A stretch of 64,000 nucleotides of DNA from the NCBI GenBank assembly GCA_030407085.1, contig CM059584.1, positions 135,212,001-135,276,000 of the forward strand, written 5' to 3'. Under the pieces are notes generated by a model. That model saw nothing but the letters and a program-made list of their open reading frames with translations. It did not search any database and was not told the origin of the DNA. Of this stretch, positions 11,170 through 22,800 are shown piece after piece. A program made the position numbers and the translations under genes. Source of the DNA: Trichopria drosophilae (lineage: Eukaryota; Arthropoda; Insecta; Hymenoptera; Diapriidae). Every line of letters begins with the position of its first letter. Positions within the stretch are counted from its first letter, which is position 1.

Positions 11170-11519
11170 CTAGGGATGATTGATCAGGATGATTGAAGTT
11201 GCCGAAGGAGATGAACCTTACGTATCTCAAAATTGAGGATCAATTTTTCAGAGAACAAAGATCCAGACAGTTTACAAATAGAGCTCCATGATATAAGGCT
11301 ACAAAAAATTGGCGAAAGATCTGGATCAACTCTGTGTGTTTTTTCAATTAATATCCAGTGCAGAGTAACAATGACCTTTGTTCGGTATTTGGGGTCAATC
11401 AGCGACACCAAAGACATAAATGTGCAGTTATTGAGCTATTGCCGATGTCGGAACTTCAATCGATTGTCTAAAAATAATATAATATAGAAATTTCGCAATT
11501 TGGGCGCCAGTTTGAAATC
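11170..11519. other. Possible intron or spacer upstream of the candidate exon
   Basis: It holds weak overlapping frames on both strands (- 11184-11417, + 11233-11487) with no ATG-led, motif-bearing candidate. It would be an intron if the gene model to the left is right. Confidence 0.35.
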
Positions 11520-11815
11520 GCCATTTTGAAATTTTGAAAAATCGCAGGTACCATTTTTAGGCTGAAACATTTTAAACGCGATATTTTGCACTTTCGAGGC
11601 CTCTGCGTTGCAGTTTCCTGGTGTAAATTGACGATTTATGAAAAAAATATTTAAAAATTTCTCGAGATGACAAAAAAAAAACAGTTCGAAAGAGTTTTAG
11701 GCCAATTCTGTTTGCAGAATCTGAAAGAGTAGCCTTTATTACGTTAGTCATATTGGCCATAACATTATCCAAAGTGTTCAAAAAGTGTCCGTCCCGTCCT
11801 TAAAGGATTCAGGAA
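11520..11815. repeat. Dispersed repeat pair, copy 1 (partner 52195-52400)
   Basis: Ordered words shared with 52195-52400 include TTTTGAAATTTTGAAAAAT, GCAGGTAC, CTGAAA, GCGATATTTTG, GGTGTAAATT, GATTTA, AAACAG and CCAATT. The first part begins with CGCCATTTTGAA, the motif of a family scattered through the window. The last part (11775-11815, AAAGTGTCC...CCTTAAAGGATT) resembles the end of the 39736-40811 element, so two relics may be joined here. Confidence 0.55.
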
Positions 11816-11880
11816 ATTCAGGCATATTTAGTTTTTTGTTTAAACATATTTAAAATGCATAATAACACAAATAAAATCTT

Positions 11881-12093
11881 CTAATTTAAATGTATATCCT
11901 TTAATCTCTTCCATTGATGACAGAAATTTATGCCCAAAATCTCATTAGCAAGTTCTGTGAACGCTTCCAAAAATACATCAGCAAAAAATGCAACTTTTTG
12001 TGAAACATTTTTTTGTGATGAGGAAGGAAGCAAGACATATGAAAGAGGAAGCGTAGATGAAAATGAAGAGAACGTCACAGGGATTATTATCAT
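11881..12093 (-). CDS. Weak 70-residue ATG-led frame
   Basis: ATG-initiated, with a purine at -3, ending at 11881. The N-terminal 25 residues are hydrophobic and serine-rich (MIIIPVTFSSFSS start). The rest includes FFADVFLEAF. No family is recognised and the composition is AT-rich. Its interest is positional: it lies just downstream, on the minus strand, of a DRE-bearing GC pocket at 12120-12240 and upstream of the 10801-11169 candidate exon. It is probably non-coding, but could be a first exon. Confidence 0.15.
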   Translation of the reverse strand: MIIIPVTFSSFSSTLPLSYVLLPSSSQKNVSQKVAFFADVFLEAFTELANEILGINFCHQWKRLKDIHLN

Positions 12094-12119
12094 TTCCTGT
12101 TTAGCTTAAATGAATCCGT

Positions 12120-12240
12120 CCAAAGCTCGACTGTACCCGCGAGGATTATTATCGAGCGTCTGATGCGTTATGCCTTCCACTCGCCGGCGGCCAATCCGAC
12201 GAGGCAGCCATATCGATATTCGTTAAAAATAACGAAGAAA
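12120..12240. promoter_or_regulatory. GC pocket with a perfect DRE and CCAAT
   Basis: It contains TATCGATA (12211-12218), the insect DNA-replication-related element typical of housekeeping promoters, plus CCAAT within GGCGGCCAATCCGACG and several CG dinucleotides, flanked by AT-rich DNA. The DRE is palindromic, so strand is not fixed. The candidate frames to the left would need minus-strand transcription. I infer a small promoter; no transcript evidence is available. Confidence 0.35.
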
Positions 12241-15200
12241 AAAAAATACTCCATAAAAAGAACTGCAAGACGGATCTTTTCAAGATATCGTAAATTCCCG
12301 TCGAGATAGTATAATTTTTACAACGTAATTATTATCGTATATTATATGACTTAACTGACGCGCATTATTCATGCATTTTGCTCTTCACGACGATGTAATT
12401 TTAAGTGACCACAAAATTTTACGACTGCAAGTTTAAAATACCTAGAATCAATTTAAAAACGGCTTCAATTACGATATTTTATGTAAATATCTCCAAAAAG
12501 TATTTGCGTGCTAAGTTTTAATTTTTAATCTAAAAACGATTCAAACAAATTTTAATATTTTTGGTGGAAATATTGGACCCGACATTTTTTATTTTAAAGT
12601 TCATAAAAAAAGTCATGAGATGAAGAGCACTAAAAATTAGACAATTCAGGAAAATTTAATTGAATTTGAAAATACGTAAACAGTGAAAAAATGGCATAAT
12701 AAATCGAAGATTGGATTACTCAATTCCTATTTCAGATCTACCGTTCCCATTAACGAATTAGCATTTGATTTAACGAGGCCGAAATTACAACGGCAAGACC
12801 ATGGACATTCCTTATATCGGTTAAACGAACAGCGATAATCGATCTTAAATCTTTTTCGAAATTTGATAAATCAAGCTTTAGGAGTATTGCCGAATCAACG
12901 AAGCATGTCCTGGCTGCTCAGAGTCCGCATTTCCTTTCGCATTTCCTTTCTCTAACGTTTTAACGATGCCACGCCGTTAACGGGCTTTAATAAAAAAGGA
13001 CTCTACCTCCAAGTTGTTAAAGGAATTCTCTTTATACTCGAGATTGACCCCAAGGCATAACAAACATTCAATTTCACAAAACGCTTCTGCAGATTTCGTA
13101 AATTGATATTGTTTCCCTTATTACTCTTGAAAGACCATTTCCGTCGTCAATATTTAGTTTTGATTTTAAAATGAAAAAGGATACGAATTGCAAAACCGTT
13201 AAAAACGATTATTTTTCATATCATTGACCGAGCAGTAAAAAATAAATTCTAATTAGACAATAAACTTTCTAATTCTTAACATTCTTTATTTTGACATTAA
13301 TGTATTTCTAAAGATTATCTTTAGAATTTAATCGCGTTAAAAGTGATAATTCATAGGAGTATGTATTCTCATGCGTAACATAATGTTGAAAAAAATCTGG
13401 CATTTGCTACCTTACCGCAATTAACGCGGCGATTAATAAATAATAACCACATTTTTCATGAATTAACCGTATAAAATCCAGGAGCGATAAGTAAATCTTA
13501 ATGAAATACAACGAAGTATGTTAATCGAAAATGAATTATTTAAACATTATTAAACCTTTGTATGTATAATTTTATCATTAAATTATATATTAACATCGTA
13601 TCAAAAGCAGATAAAGAATTAAAAAGATTATAAATCATAAACACGATTCTTTTAAATGATTAAAGTAAGTGAAAACAGCTAACTAACTAAAAAGAAATTG
13701 CAGACAAAATTAAAGGCGGAGAGATTATGTAATCTTATCGGAAATAATAGAATGACGACTAAACTAGTAAACCCACCATAAAGGATGGTAAACCAGCTAA
13801 AAAAATAATTCAAGAAATTTATGTATGTGTTAAAAAAACTTATCGACCGATTAACAAAAGTAAAGAAGATCTTGGTATTTTTTGGTCATTATAATTAAAT
13901 GGACAACAATAAATGATGTCAACAATAACATTGTAAATAATTGCGTAACTGTGTGCTCCTAAAAAAAATCTACAAATCACTGAAAATAATAAACTTCTCC
14001 GGTTAATTACCTCCAGATATTTATATTTTTTCCATATATATTTAACTAAAAACTATATTAATGCATCTTTTAAATACACATTTAAGCCTTTTCAAAATTC
14101 AAACTTTTTTTAAACGTAATAATTTTCATAAAACTGTTTGTAACATATTACAATTTGCCATCCTCGGTAGCTTTTGCTAGCTGCTGTTACAAAAATTTCT
14201 AATCGTTTGAATTAATAAATTTAATCCGCAAAAATAATAAACAATTAGTTACATATCTTCAATGTGCTTCCCAGTTTGTAATAATTTTTGTTACGTTGGC
14301 TTGAGGAGTCAGTTTTAAAATAAAAACCTAAAATTTGGCACTTTTGTTTTATAAGTTATTTTTCATTCAAATATAACCATTGCGAGAAAAGTTAAAAAGT
14401 AGCTGCTTGCAATTATTCATGTATCAGGTAAGAAAACTTGGAAAAGTAATTTGAAAATGTCATTTGCGTATTTTTAAACTAACTAATCATAATTTTTGTG
14501 TACTTTTTCAGTTTCATATCATTTTTAACCTTATTACGACTATGTATAAGACGTGTCATATTTATGAATGCTTAATTAATCAGTATTAATAATTGTTAAC
14601 ATATTGGTAGTGTCATTTTTGTAGTGTGTTATTGGAGTTTTATTCATATACTAATTAATATGCCCAGGAGAACTCAAATCATATATTTGCAACAATGAAA
14701 TTAAGGACAACACTAAAAGTCTTAGTCTCTATACCTAGAATCTTAAAATTGCAACGTAACTTTATGAAGGCTACATTTTTCTGTCCACGGAAAACAGCTG
14801 AAATTTGTTAGTCAGGGGTGTTTTTGAGATCGCTGATGACGAATTCGATTACAGATTTTATAAATTCAAAATGGGGGATCCAAGATGGCCGACCAAAATG
14901 TGAAAAGTTACTTGATCAAGCCGAAACTGACATGAGAATTATAGATAAAATTTTAAAAATGGTGGGACCAAAATGAAAAATACGACTGTAAATTCGGATA
15001 AGCTATTTTGAATTTTGAAATGATATTCAGAAATAAGAAACATAAAAAATTGAATAAAAAATATTCATAAAATAAAAAAAGTAAAAATTCCCAAAAATAA
15101 GAAACAAAAAACAAAAAAAAACTTTAAATAAAATACAAATACAACAATTTAGAACAAATAGGAAATTTGATTGTTTAACCGTATGCTGCACATTGTTAAT

Positions 15201-15638
15201 TCAAACTCTTGTGGTCTCGAACAGAAAAGCTTAAAATCAACGAATCCTTATATGAGGAATTCAATAGAATTGTTAACATTGAAAGCACCCTTATTAAAAT
15301 CGTATAAACCAACGTCAAATCGACTTTTCTTATTATAGCAATTAAAACAGGTACTTAGTATAAGATCTGCAAACTTTTTTTGTATGCATCCATGCCAATT
15401 CTAAGAGGGAAAAATACGATAAAATTAGTGTTTTTATAAAAATGATTAAAAACATTTATTCAAGTGACTTGAAATCGAAAAAATTAGTTGTTTAAGTGTG
15501 TGCCTGTCATAGAAGCCGATAAATTAAGACTTTTTGTTTACTCCTTATGACCTTAGAATCGAAATGGTATAAGATTATTTGGTGTGCTATCAAAATAAAA
15601 ATTTAATATTTGTTAGGGTGGAACATACAATAAAAGTA
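12241..15638. other. AT-rich DNA, largely featureless
   Basis: No supported gene. Minor items are a direct duplication of CGCATTTCCTTT near 12930-12952, a CCGTTAACGG palindrome near 12975, and an A-rich low-complexity run at about 15020-15150. One relic of the ATGGCGGATCC family at 14815-14905 is listed separately. Confidence 0.55.
14815..14905 (+). repeat. Copy of the ATGGCGGATCC / CGCTGAT dispersed family
   Basis: The order GTTTTTGAGATCGCTGATGA, then AATTCAAAATGGGGGATCC, then AAGATGGCCGAC matches copies at 46867-46935, 51062-51170, 54480-54680 and 58201-58260. The family recurs in both orientations over the window and codes for nothing. Confidence 0.6.
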
Positions 15639-15880
15639 CACTGTTAAAAATTTCTGTAGCAATTTTCTGAAAGAGTGACCGAAGTTTTTTTCTGGTTATG
15701 GTTTCATAATTTTACAAAACAGAGTTTAGTGATTTCCTGAAATATTTTGGTAATTTTCTGAAATTTTTTCGTAATTTTTTGAAAATGTTACTTAATTTTG
15801 TTTCGTAAAATTATGAAACGGTAACAATAAAAAACTTCAGTTACTATTTCAGAAAATTCCTAATGAAATTTGTAACAGTG
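15639..15880. mobile_element. TA-flanked MITE with about 84-bp inverted arms
   Basis: Ends CACTGTTAAAAATTTC and GAAATTTGTAACAGTG are inverted and flanked by TA on both sides (15637-15638 and 15881-15882). The arms stay similar for about 84 bp, with GAAGTTTTTT, GTTTCATAATTTTAC and AATTTTCTGAAA all mirrored. The loop holds three tandem variants of TAATTTTCTGAAATTTT. It is non-coding. TA target and size fit a Tc1/mariner-type MITE, and arm conservation suggests a moderately recent insertion. Confidence 0.8.
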
Positions 15881-16517
15881 TACCGTGGAATTCTTCATAT
15901 CTCTCCTTCCGCATATATCTACTCAATTTACCTTTACAACAATTATACACACGAAAATTCGACTCAATTTAGTAATTAGTATACCTGAAACAGATTCTAT
16001 TATCTGGCAATGTCAACAATTAGAATTTAATAGAAACAAAATATCACTTTGAAAACTAAATTTCAGCCCACCACATAAAATGATTTCCTCCATGGTCCTA
16101 ATATTTCGGCGCTTCGTATAATCTGTACATTTTCAGTTAGTCATAATATTTTTACATAAAGTTCATGATTTAAGCTTAATAAACCTGTAATTAGGTTTCG
16201 TCGGTGATTAATAAATAAAAAACAAAGAAATTTTTTTTGGTCAGCCATCTTGAAACTGCAGTTTTGAATTTTGAAAATCCAAGGTCAGCTTCTTAATCAA
16301 CGCCCCTAAAACCCCCCGAGAAATACATTTCGACTGACTCAAGCTGTTAACATTTGGTCAGATTGGTTTTCAACGAAGCCTAAGGAAACCTCATTGCACC
16401 AAATTTCAAATGATTATCATTAAAAACAGCGTCAATAATGAATTCTTTCGACAAAATCGTGATTTTTTCATGTATATTTATTTATGAATCATAAATGATA
16501 ACTATTGTATGTTAATC
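15881..16517. other. AT-rich DNA with one family relic
   Basis: 16230-16330 is a minus-oriented relic of the CGCTGAT/ATGGCGG family (CAGCCATCTTGAAACTGCAG, then AACGCCCCTAAAACCCCCCG). Nothing else is supported. Confidence 0.5.
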
Positions 16518-16673
16518 AGGGGCTGTACTTAAATTACGTAACGCCGAGGGGGGGGGGGCGGAGGTCCAGGCCTGCGTTACACCCATTACTGAGGGTTTGG
16601 CAAATAGCGTTAGGGGGGGGGGGGGTGTCCAGAATACCAAAAAATTGCGTTACGTAATTTAAGTACAGCCCCT
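16518..16673. mobile_element. MITE with perfect 27-bp terminal inverted repeats
   Basis: The left TIR (16518-16544) starts AGGGGCTGTACTTAAATTAC. The right TIR (16647-16673) is its exact reverse complement over all 27 bases. The 102-bp interior contains two long G runs on the + strand. Perfect TIRs imply recent mobility. AACTATT and TTAATCA words occur on both sides, giving imperfect direct repeats of about 20 bp rather than a standard target duplication. It is non-coding. The superfamily is not assigned. Confidence 0.85.
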
Positions 16674-17399
16674 AACTATTTGTATCAATTCGTTAATCAC
16701 TATAATATCACAAAAAGGAAAAAAAATCTAAATTCGTCAAAGAAAACAAACAAAAATCAAATAAATTGATTGACTGAAAAAAATACAGAAAAACTTTTTA
16801 ACGGATACGAAGGGTAGAGCTGCTTCATACATACACTGGAACTATTTGACTAAAACTAAGCACTTTTTTGTTTACAAACAATATGTCATCATTTCTCGGA
16901 ATTGAAATATTGACCGAAAGAATATAAATATGAAATCTTAAACACCCAAATTTTGCTTACAATTACAAAAATGGTAAAATCCAGTCATCACGGTCAAATT
17001 TTAACCAATTCCGGTAAACAAATAGGTCTTTTTATCGAAATTAGATATATTTTCAATAAATGGTGACGACAATTATATTTGAGATCAAATAATATCGTAA
17101 AATTGTTTTTATGAAAAAATTGACTCCAAATAAACAGTAATTCTGGAATTGAAAGAAAAAGTTAAACTTTCATAAAAAGTACCATAGTTTGTTATATAAA
17201 CAACTTAATGACACAAGTAAAAAAATACCAAGAAAAAACAAGCTGCACCAAGTTGAAAGTATCCAAGAAGTGAAAGTAAACTTCCCAAAAATAAATCAAT
17301 ACACGACTAAATAAACATTTACGCCAGGAGTTAATACAAAATTAAGTTAAACAAGAGCCGAAATGATATATCGGGTGGCCAGCAGAAAACAAGCAAGAT
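16674..17399. other. AT-rich DNA, nothing seen
   Basis: Rich in A runs. No frame, repeat or motif cluster was found. Confidence 0.6.
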
Positions 17400-18559
17400 A
17401 TTACTCTCCGTCGTCGATACGTAAAACTCATACCGTCATGTTTCACGGCAGTGCGGTCTTAAATCACAATGCTTATTACCATTCGATAAATCAAATCGCT
17501 CGAGTTTTTTCCCCATAATAAGAAGAATGAAAATTAAACGTTTTGGAAAGCGGAAAGTTTTTACTGGACGTGCAATGTTCCATTGACGGGCGTCATCGCC
17601 GACGGTCGTACCCGCCGCGAGATGAAAAGAGGATCTAAATGGAATAAAAAACAATGCGAAAGTGAAAAGAGATGCCGAGTTGCGCAAAAATACAGCGCGG
17701 TAGTTACTTATACAACAACGCAGTCACTCCTTCTCCGAAGCGATTATTCTTCGTGGAATTTCGTTTTTGGCGGACCGCCCGCGGCTCCAGATTCGCTTGC
17801 CGATCGGTAGCAAAGAAAGAGATTGATTGATGCATTTATTATACCCTTGTCGATCCTGACCAAAGTCAGAGATTAAATGCAATATTGTTGTAATAACAAT
17901 CTGCCTGCTGAAAAATCTACCATGCTCATCTTATTTTCCCCGTCAAGAACGGAGAGCAAGAAGAGTGTGAAGGGGATGGGATCATAACCTCTTTACTGAT
18001 GGTACTTCCAGCGATGGTCTTCCGACTTGTAGCCTATCAGCTCCGATCTTCTTTCGATTATTTTTTTGATATTACCCTCAGATTATAACCTGAGCAAAAA
18101 TCCACCGTTCATGAAGACATGAAAAGGGGCGGAAAGATACCAGAAAGGCGACAGGTCGAAATTTGTCATCTGATCGTCAAATAGTTCTGATTTATTTTGT
18201 AATTCCAGATAATAGTAGAGAATGTTTCTCCAGCCATGGAATTTTATTTTCTGCGTTAGAAACTCACAACTTGTCCTGAAACACGTGCGGACCTACAATA
18301 ATGGAGATCTTGACCTTCCTCGTTCTTCGTAGCTCACACAGAACTTATTCGAGTATAAAAGAAAACACGTTCTCCAGATTCAATTAAGTTCTTATTAGAA
18401 ATATTCCAAACTCGATCATTATTTCTGAGTTCCAAGCCCTCACCTCTTGCAAGAACCTCTTATATCCTGAAAGTTGAAACCTCTCGCTTGGAATTTCATC
18501 AAAACATCCTGCAATGCCTCGACATAATCACATTTCAAACCAAAATTGAGGAAAAAGAA
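17400..18559. other. GC-elevated stretch, no gene called
   Basis: About 17400-17820 is richer in CG than the flanks and holds overlapping frames on both strands (- 17436-17687, + 17583-17810), neither resembling a known family. The higher GC could mark a regulatory region or a missed short exon. 17820-18559 is of intermediate composition without a signal. Confidence 0.4.
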
Positions 18560-19485
18560 ACCCGCCTTATACCGCTAAGGGTTAAGAGAAAGCGAGAGCA
18601 TCATTGAAAGTGAGAGGGCGAGACCTTCGTTCGTGACGTTGCCGTCAACGTCGTCCTGTCCAGACTTGACGGCTGACGGCCGCTTGTCCCCCCCTGGACC
18701 GGTTTCTTTTATGTCGTTGTGTCGTGTCAACGTCATCCGATCCTGAGTCCATCGTCATTCATCCCGCACCGCGTGTTCGTGTGCCGCATTCCCTCGAAAA
18801 TACCCGTCGGCCATTTCGGAACAATTGTTCCAAGAAACTTCCCAAGTAAATGCTTCAAGTTCATTGCGCACTACGTGGACAATTGTCCTCCGTACATTTC
18901 CGTATCAACCCTGGGAAGACAACACTTATTTGCGGATAGTCTTGGCTTACGTAAAGTCGAGTTAGCGTGAGCCTAAGAACGTCTTAAAGGACGGATTAGC
19001 CGCGCTTAAGCCATGTGATTGATTGGGATTAAAGTTTCGTGGAAAATGTGACTCGAATCGCGATTACGTTGATGGTTTCTTATACTATCTCTAGGGAATT
19101 AGTCAAGGTTTTTTTTTCAGGTGGCTAACAATGTATTCAATTGATTTATTTAAAAAATAAAAATTTAATCATTTGCTTAGAGTTGAAATCTTATCGGTAT
19201 CGAATAGACCTTTAGTTCACCTTTCACTTTTGACCTTTTGCAACTCCGGTAATTGACGGTCAATATTCCTGGTGGAATGACATATATTCCACACTTTCTA
19301 TTTCCGCCAGAGTTCCTATTTATATATCGTATTTTATATTCTACCGTGTCCAGACATATCGTTTTTTATTTTGGAAACTGTAACTTCGCGTGAAAGTAAC
19401 CCGTGAACATAATATATGCGCAGGGTTATTGTCCTGTGTGAGGTTTTTGTCCTGGCCACGATCGGATGGATACTTCCAGTTCTTG
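18560..19485. other. GC-elevated stretch with weak + strand frame
   Basis: The + strand is open from the stop near 18675 to a TGA near 18968 but contains no ATG near its beginning. No motif is recognisable. A perfect 14-bp palindrome GGAACAATTGTTCC lies at 18818-18831. Several ACGTCA/GTCAACG words around 18640-18735 give it a promoter-like look. I make no call. Confidence 0.35.
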
Positions 19486-19735
19486 TGCTCCTTCTCATGT
19501 ATCGTTCTTTCTTTCTGGCACTCTCTTTTTCGCTCCCTTTCTTGCTGTTGCTTTATCTCTTTCTCTCCCTTGCCTCTGGTATCTCTTCATCCCGGTTCTT
19601 TTCTTTCTTTATCATTTTTTTTTCTCTCCCACCTTCATTCGATCTCCTCTTCCTTTCTTTCATACCGGTCTTCCGTGCTTTATCTGTCCCTCTCTCCCCT
19701 CTCATTTCCAGGGCTTTTCTATCTCTCTTTGGAGA
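19486..19735 (+). repeat. Pyrimidine-rich (CT) tract
   Basis: For about 250 bp the + strand is dominated by CTTTC, CTCTC and TTCC words with few purines. All three + strand frames stay open through it, which is a composition effect and not coding. Such CT/GA tracts accompany insect promoters and bind GAGA-type factors, so it may mark regulatory DNA within the 17.4-20.2 kb GC-raised block. Confidence 0.6.
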
Positions 19736-20140
19736 TCGCCTCGGAGACCTTGGCGATCTCCGTTAATTACCTCACGTGCTGATTAGAGCAGGCTGTTATC
19801 GAAGTCTAGCTTCCGACGCTCTGCGTTTAACGTGCCATCCTACGAACGCACAGAATAACGCCTCCGGGAAAACTGAAATTACGGGTCCGTCATTACGTCA
19901 ACTTCTGCAAGAGTGGACGTCCCGGTCGGGATGCTCGTCCCTCCACCCAGTGCGCGTCTCTCGTTTATACGGGATATACAGGAAGTCCCGATAATTTTAC
20001 GGAATGCCATCAGGAAAAATTACTTCGATCGAGTAAATAGTCGATGGGAAAGATCTATCGATCGTTGCGCCTCAAATAAACTTTCGCACGTGATTTTACG
20101 ATTCTTTAAAAAAACAAGGAAATAAAACGATTCCCCATTT
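19736..20140. other. GC-raised tail of the 17.4-20.2 kb block
   Basis: Two overlapping + frames (19776-19994 and 19913-20125) are open over mixed-composition DNA. Neither has a recognisable motif or a good ATG. GACGTCCCGGTCGGGATG forms a small inverted repeat near 19917-19934. Confidence 0.35.
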
Positions 20141-20441
20141 TAATTATCTAGTCTGACTCGTCCAACGAGAGTAATGAAACAGTCGATGCCATTGTACAAT
20201 TTCAATATGCATCATTTTTTTACATCGATTATGTAATATTTTATTACATTTTTCGGGTATTCCAATTGACAACAATTTTGTACGATTGTTAAGGTTTATT
20301 TTCTGCGGACTTTTCCAGGATGATGCTGCTAATTGGTGTATATACTTATTATAATATTATATACTATAATTCAAAACCTTTAAAATCGTTTTTGAAAAAA
20401 GTCGCTATGTTTTTTCATTGCAGAGTTTTTTTTAAATTTGT

Positions 20442-20935
20442 GACCTAACCTGACCTAACCCAAGTTGATCTAACTTAACCCAACATAACCTAACTTATTG
20501 TTAATCTTTTACCTAACCTTCACTGTCATAACAAAACTTATACCGACCAAACCTAACTTTACCTAATCGAAAATAACTTGACCACATTAAAGATGAGGGT
20601 TTTTACTTTTTAATTTTGAATTTTTCCTTGAGGACCCAGAAAACAAGGGTACAGCTAATTGTTGTTGATTGTGATGAAATAAAATTAAAAAAAAATAAAA
20701 AAAACATGTTTTTTACCAAGTTATATTTCATGAGTAACTTAACCCGACCTATCCTAACTTATTGTTAATCGTTTACCTATCCTACACTGTCATAACAATA
20801 CTTATACCGAAATCTAACCTTATCTAATCGAAAATAACTTGACCTAACCTAACCTGGCCCTACTTAACTTTAGTCATTGCCTGAAGCTTAATTAACTCAA
20901 TCAACGTAACCTAACTTTATGACCTCGACTAATCT
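20442..20935 (+). repeat. Degenerate CCTAA (TTAGG-type) repeats with internal duplication
   Basis: CCTAACC, CTTAACC and TGACCTAACC words recur through two blocks, 20442-20590 and 20735-20935. CTTATTGTTAATC, ACTGTCATAACAA, ACTTATACCGA and ATCGAAAATAACTTGACC occur in both blocks, offset by 264 bp, so a unit was duplicated. CCTAA is the complement of the insect telomere unit TTAGG. The run is far too degenerate to be a functioning chromosome end. I read it as interstitial telomere-like repeat. Confidence 0.65.
20589..20735 (+). repeat. Dispersed repeat copy between the CCTAA blocks
   Basis: AAAGATGAGGGTTTTTACTT, then CCTTGAGGACCCAGAAAACA, then GTTATATTTCATGAGTAA is repeated at 23932-24070 in the same order and orientation. 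Here it separates the two CCTAA blocks; at 23.9 kb it stands alone. Confidence 0.7.
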
Positions 20936-22092
20936 AATCAAATGTTTACCAATGTTACCCAGTAACGTTCAAAAAGATACAATTTTAATATAAAAAAAAG
21001 GGAAATAAACCATTTTTAACGTACAATTAATCGGTCTTTCATATTTTGTTATTGAAATTCGTGTATAATAAACTTGTAATAAGTCATTAACAATTATTAA
21101 CGGAAAAAATATGATTTTTTTCAAAAAAGTCGCTTCAATCAACATTTTAATGTCAAATAAAAAACAGGCCATGTTAAAGCCTCAAAATATCATGTCTTGA
21201 AATTATCAGCTATAAATATTCATTATAACTGATAGGAAAATTCAAAATGGCGGCTCCAAAATGGCCACCGAAGTGATTTATTTTATAAAAGCCTAGTACA
21301 CGAAATCTTCAAAAATGATTTTTACAAAATTTAGGTACGCACAAGTTTTTGGATTTTCTGAGTACAATTTGGAAGTTATATGTTAAAAATTCAAAATGGA
21401 GGACGTAATTTAGCGGTCTAAAATTTGAATTTTTCTTTTATTTCGATTAAACTTGGGATACGGGGTTTTTAAAGGCCTATAATTACCAATCTGAAATTGT
21501 TTTTCTGAAATACAAAATGGCGGATGCAACATGGCGGTCTAAAATTTGATTTTTTAAATTTCAATCAAGAGATTTTTTCAAAGTAGTTTCAAATTCGTAA
21601 CCGGAGAGAGTAAAAATCCCTATATACCTAGTTTCATTGAAATTAAAAAAAAATTTCGACCGCGATATTGGATCCCCATTTTGAATTTTTCAAACAATAA
21701 CTTGTAATTCGTCAAGCGAAACCAAGTTTTGTCAAGATCGAACAATTTTTTAAGTTTTGGGAGACACGAAACAAAAAAAAAATACATCGGACGCCATTTT
21801 GTAGCAGCCATCATGAATTTTCCTATATTATAACGAATATTTGTAACTGAGAACTCAAAGACATGATATTTGGAAGCTTTAACATCTCTTGTCTTATTCG
21901 ACAAGAAATTATTGATCGAAAAAATGTTTTTTGAAACAAAATATTTTCTTGCTTATTACAAGGAAATTTCGACAACAAATATCAAAGATCGATTAATTTT
22001 ACGTAAAAAATAGTTTATTTGAAATTTTTTGAAATTTCTTTAAATGCTAAAAAATTATTCTTGAAATCTTGGTCAAATTATATCTTCTTTAA
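20936..22092. other. AT-rich DNA with several ATGGCGG-family relics
   Basis: AAAATGGCGGCTCCAAAATGG (near 21244), ATGGAGGACG (near 21397), AAAATGGCGGATGCAACATGG (near 21516), and minus-oriented copies around 21660-21690 and 21790-21820 are clustered in 600 bp. They look like several fused or repeated members of the dispersed family. No gene is supported. Confidence 0.5.
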
Positions 22093-22128
22093 TAGGTTAA
22101 CCTAACTGAACTTCATGTAACCTAACCA
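22093..22128 (+). repeat. Short CCTAA-type run
   Basis: GGTTAACCTAACTGAAC followed by AACCTAACC. It is a small isolated relative of the blocks at 20.4-20.9 kb. Confidence 0.5.
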
Positions 22129-22429
22129 AGAGCTGCCACTAGGATTAATAAAATACTGTTAACTATCACTTTTATATAATTGAGAAAGGTTGAGACAAAA
22201 TGTCGATAGAAAACGTTGAAAAAATTTCATTTCATCTGCGTGGCGTTTCACTGCCAAGACTCGATAACCAAGTACGACGTCAAACTCCGTTAAAACCGAG
22301 AATATACGAACGTAATATGCCACAGAGAAATAATAAATCAAGCCTGAAGACGGCAATTTTCCAGTTTGTAATCGGAATAATGCGTGTATCTCTTCAGCGC
22401 TGATAATAGTACTTTACCGTTCCTGGAAA

Positions 22430-22800
22430 ATCAAACGATTTAACGAGAGAAAACCTCGCGGGATGCATTTGCGAATCGCGATTCTGAAATTGCCGGTCGC
22501 AAGCGCGTGCAAAACCTGCGTACCGGTTTGCATTTACATACGTTTTATATACCGGAGTCCAGGGGGCTCACCCGCGCAATGTCCTCCGCAGGGAAATTTC
22601 CTCGAGTGCGGAATTCCGTGGAGCCGATACACTACCATCATCAGCGTCCTCCCCGTTTCGAAAATGGCGCAGGGCGAGTCTAAAGTGGTTTCATTTCTCT
22701 CCGTAACACCCCTCCAGTATATGATTGCGTGTTTTGTACTTTACTCGTTCACAGCAAAGACAATGGCTGAGCGACAGGAAACGCGCTAAAAGCGCACTAA
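22430..22800 (-). promoter_or_regulatory. GC pocket with kappa-B palindromes and a minus-strand TATA box
   Basis: GGGAAATTTCC (22591-22601) matches the Rel/NF-kappa-B consensus. Eight bases on lies the palindrome CGGAATTCCG (22609-22618). Read leftward, TATATAAAA (22551-22543) sits about 40 bp downstream of the kappa-B site, the layout of an inducible insect promoter. CG content is well above the flanks. A 108-codon + frame (22463-22789) overlaps and is unrecognised. I see no convincing small ORF downstream on the minus strand, so the promoter reading is inference. Confidence 0.35.

Noticed and set aside
19390..19786. Three long overlapping + strand frames of 106-130 codons
   Set aside because: They exist only because the tract is pyrimidine-rich and lacks purine-containing stops. 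All three frames are open at once.
20442..20935. True telomere or chromosome end
   Set aside because: The CCTAA units are degenerate, interrupted and flanked by ordinary sequence on both sides.
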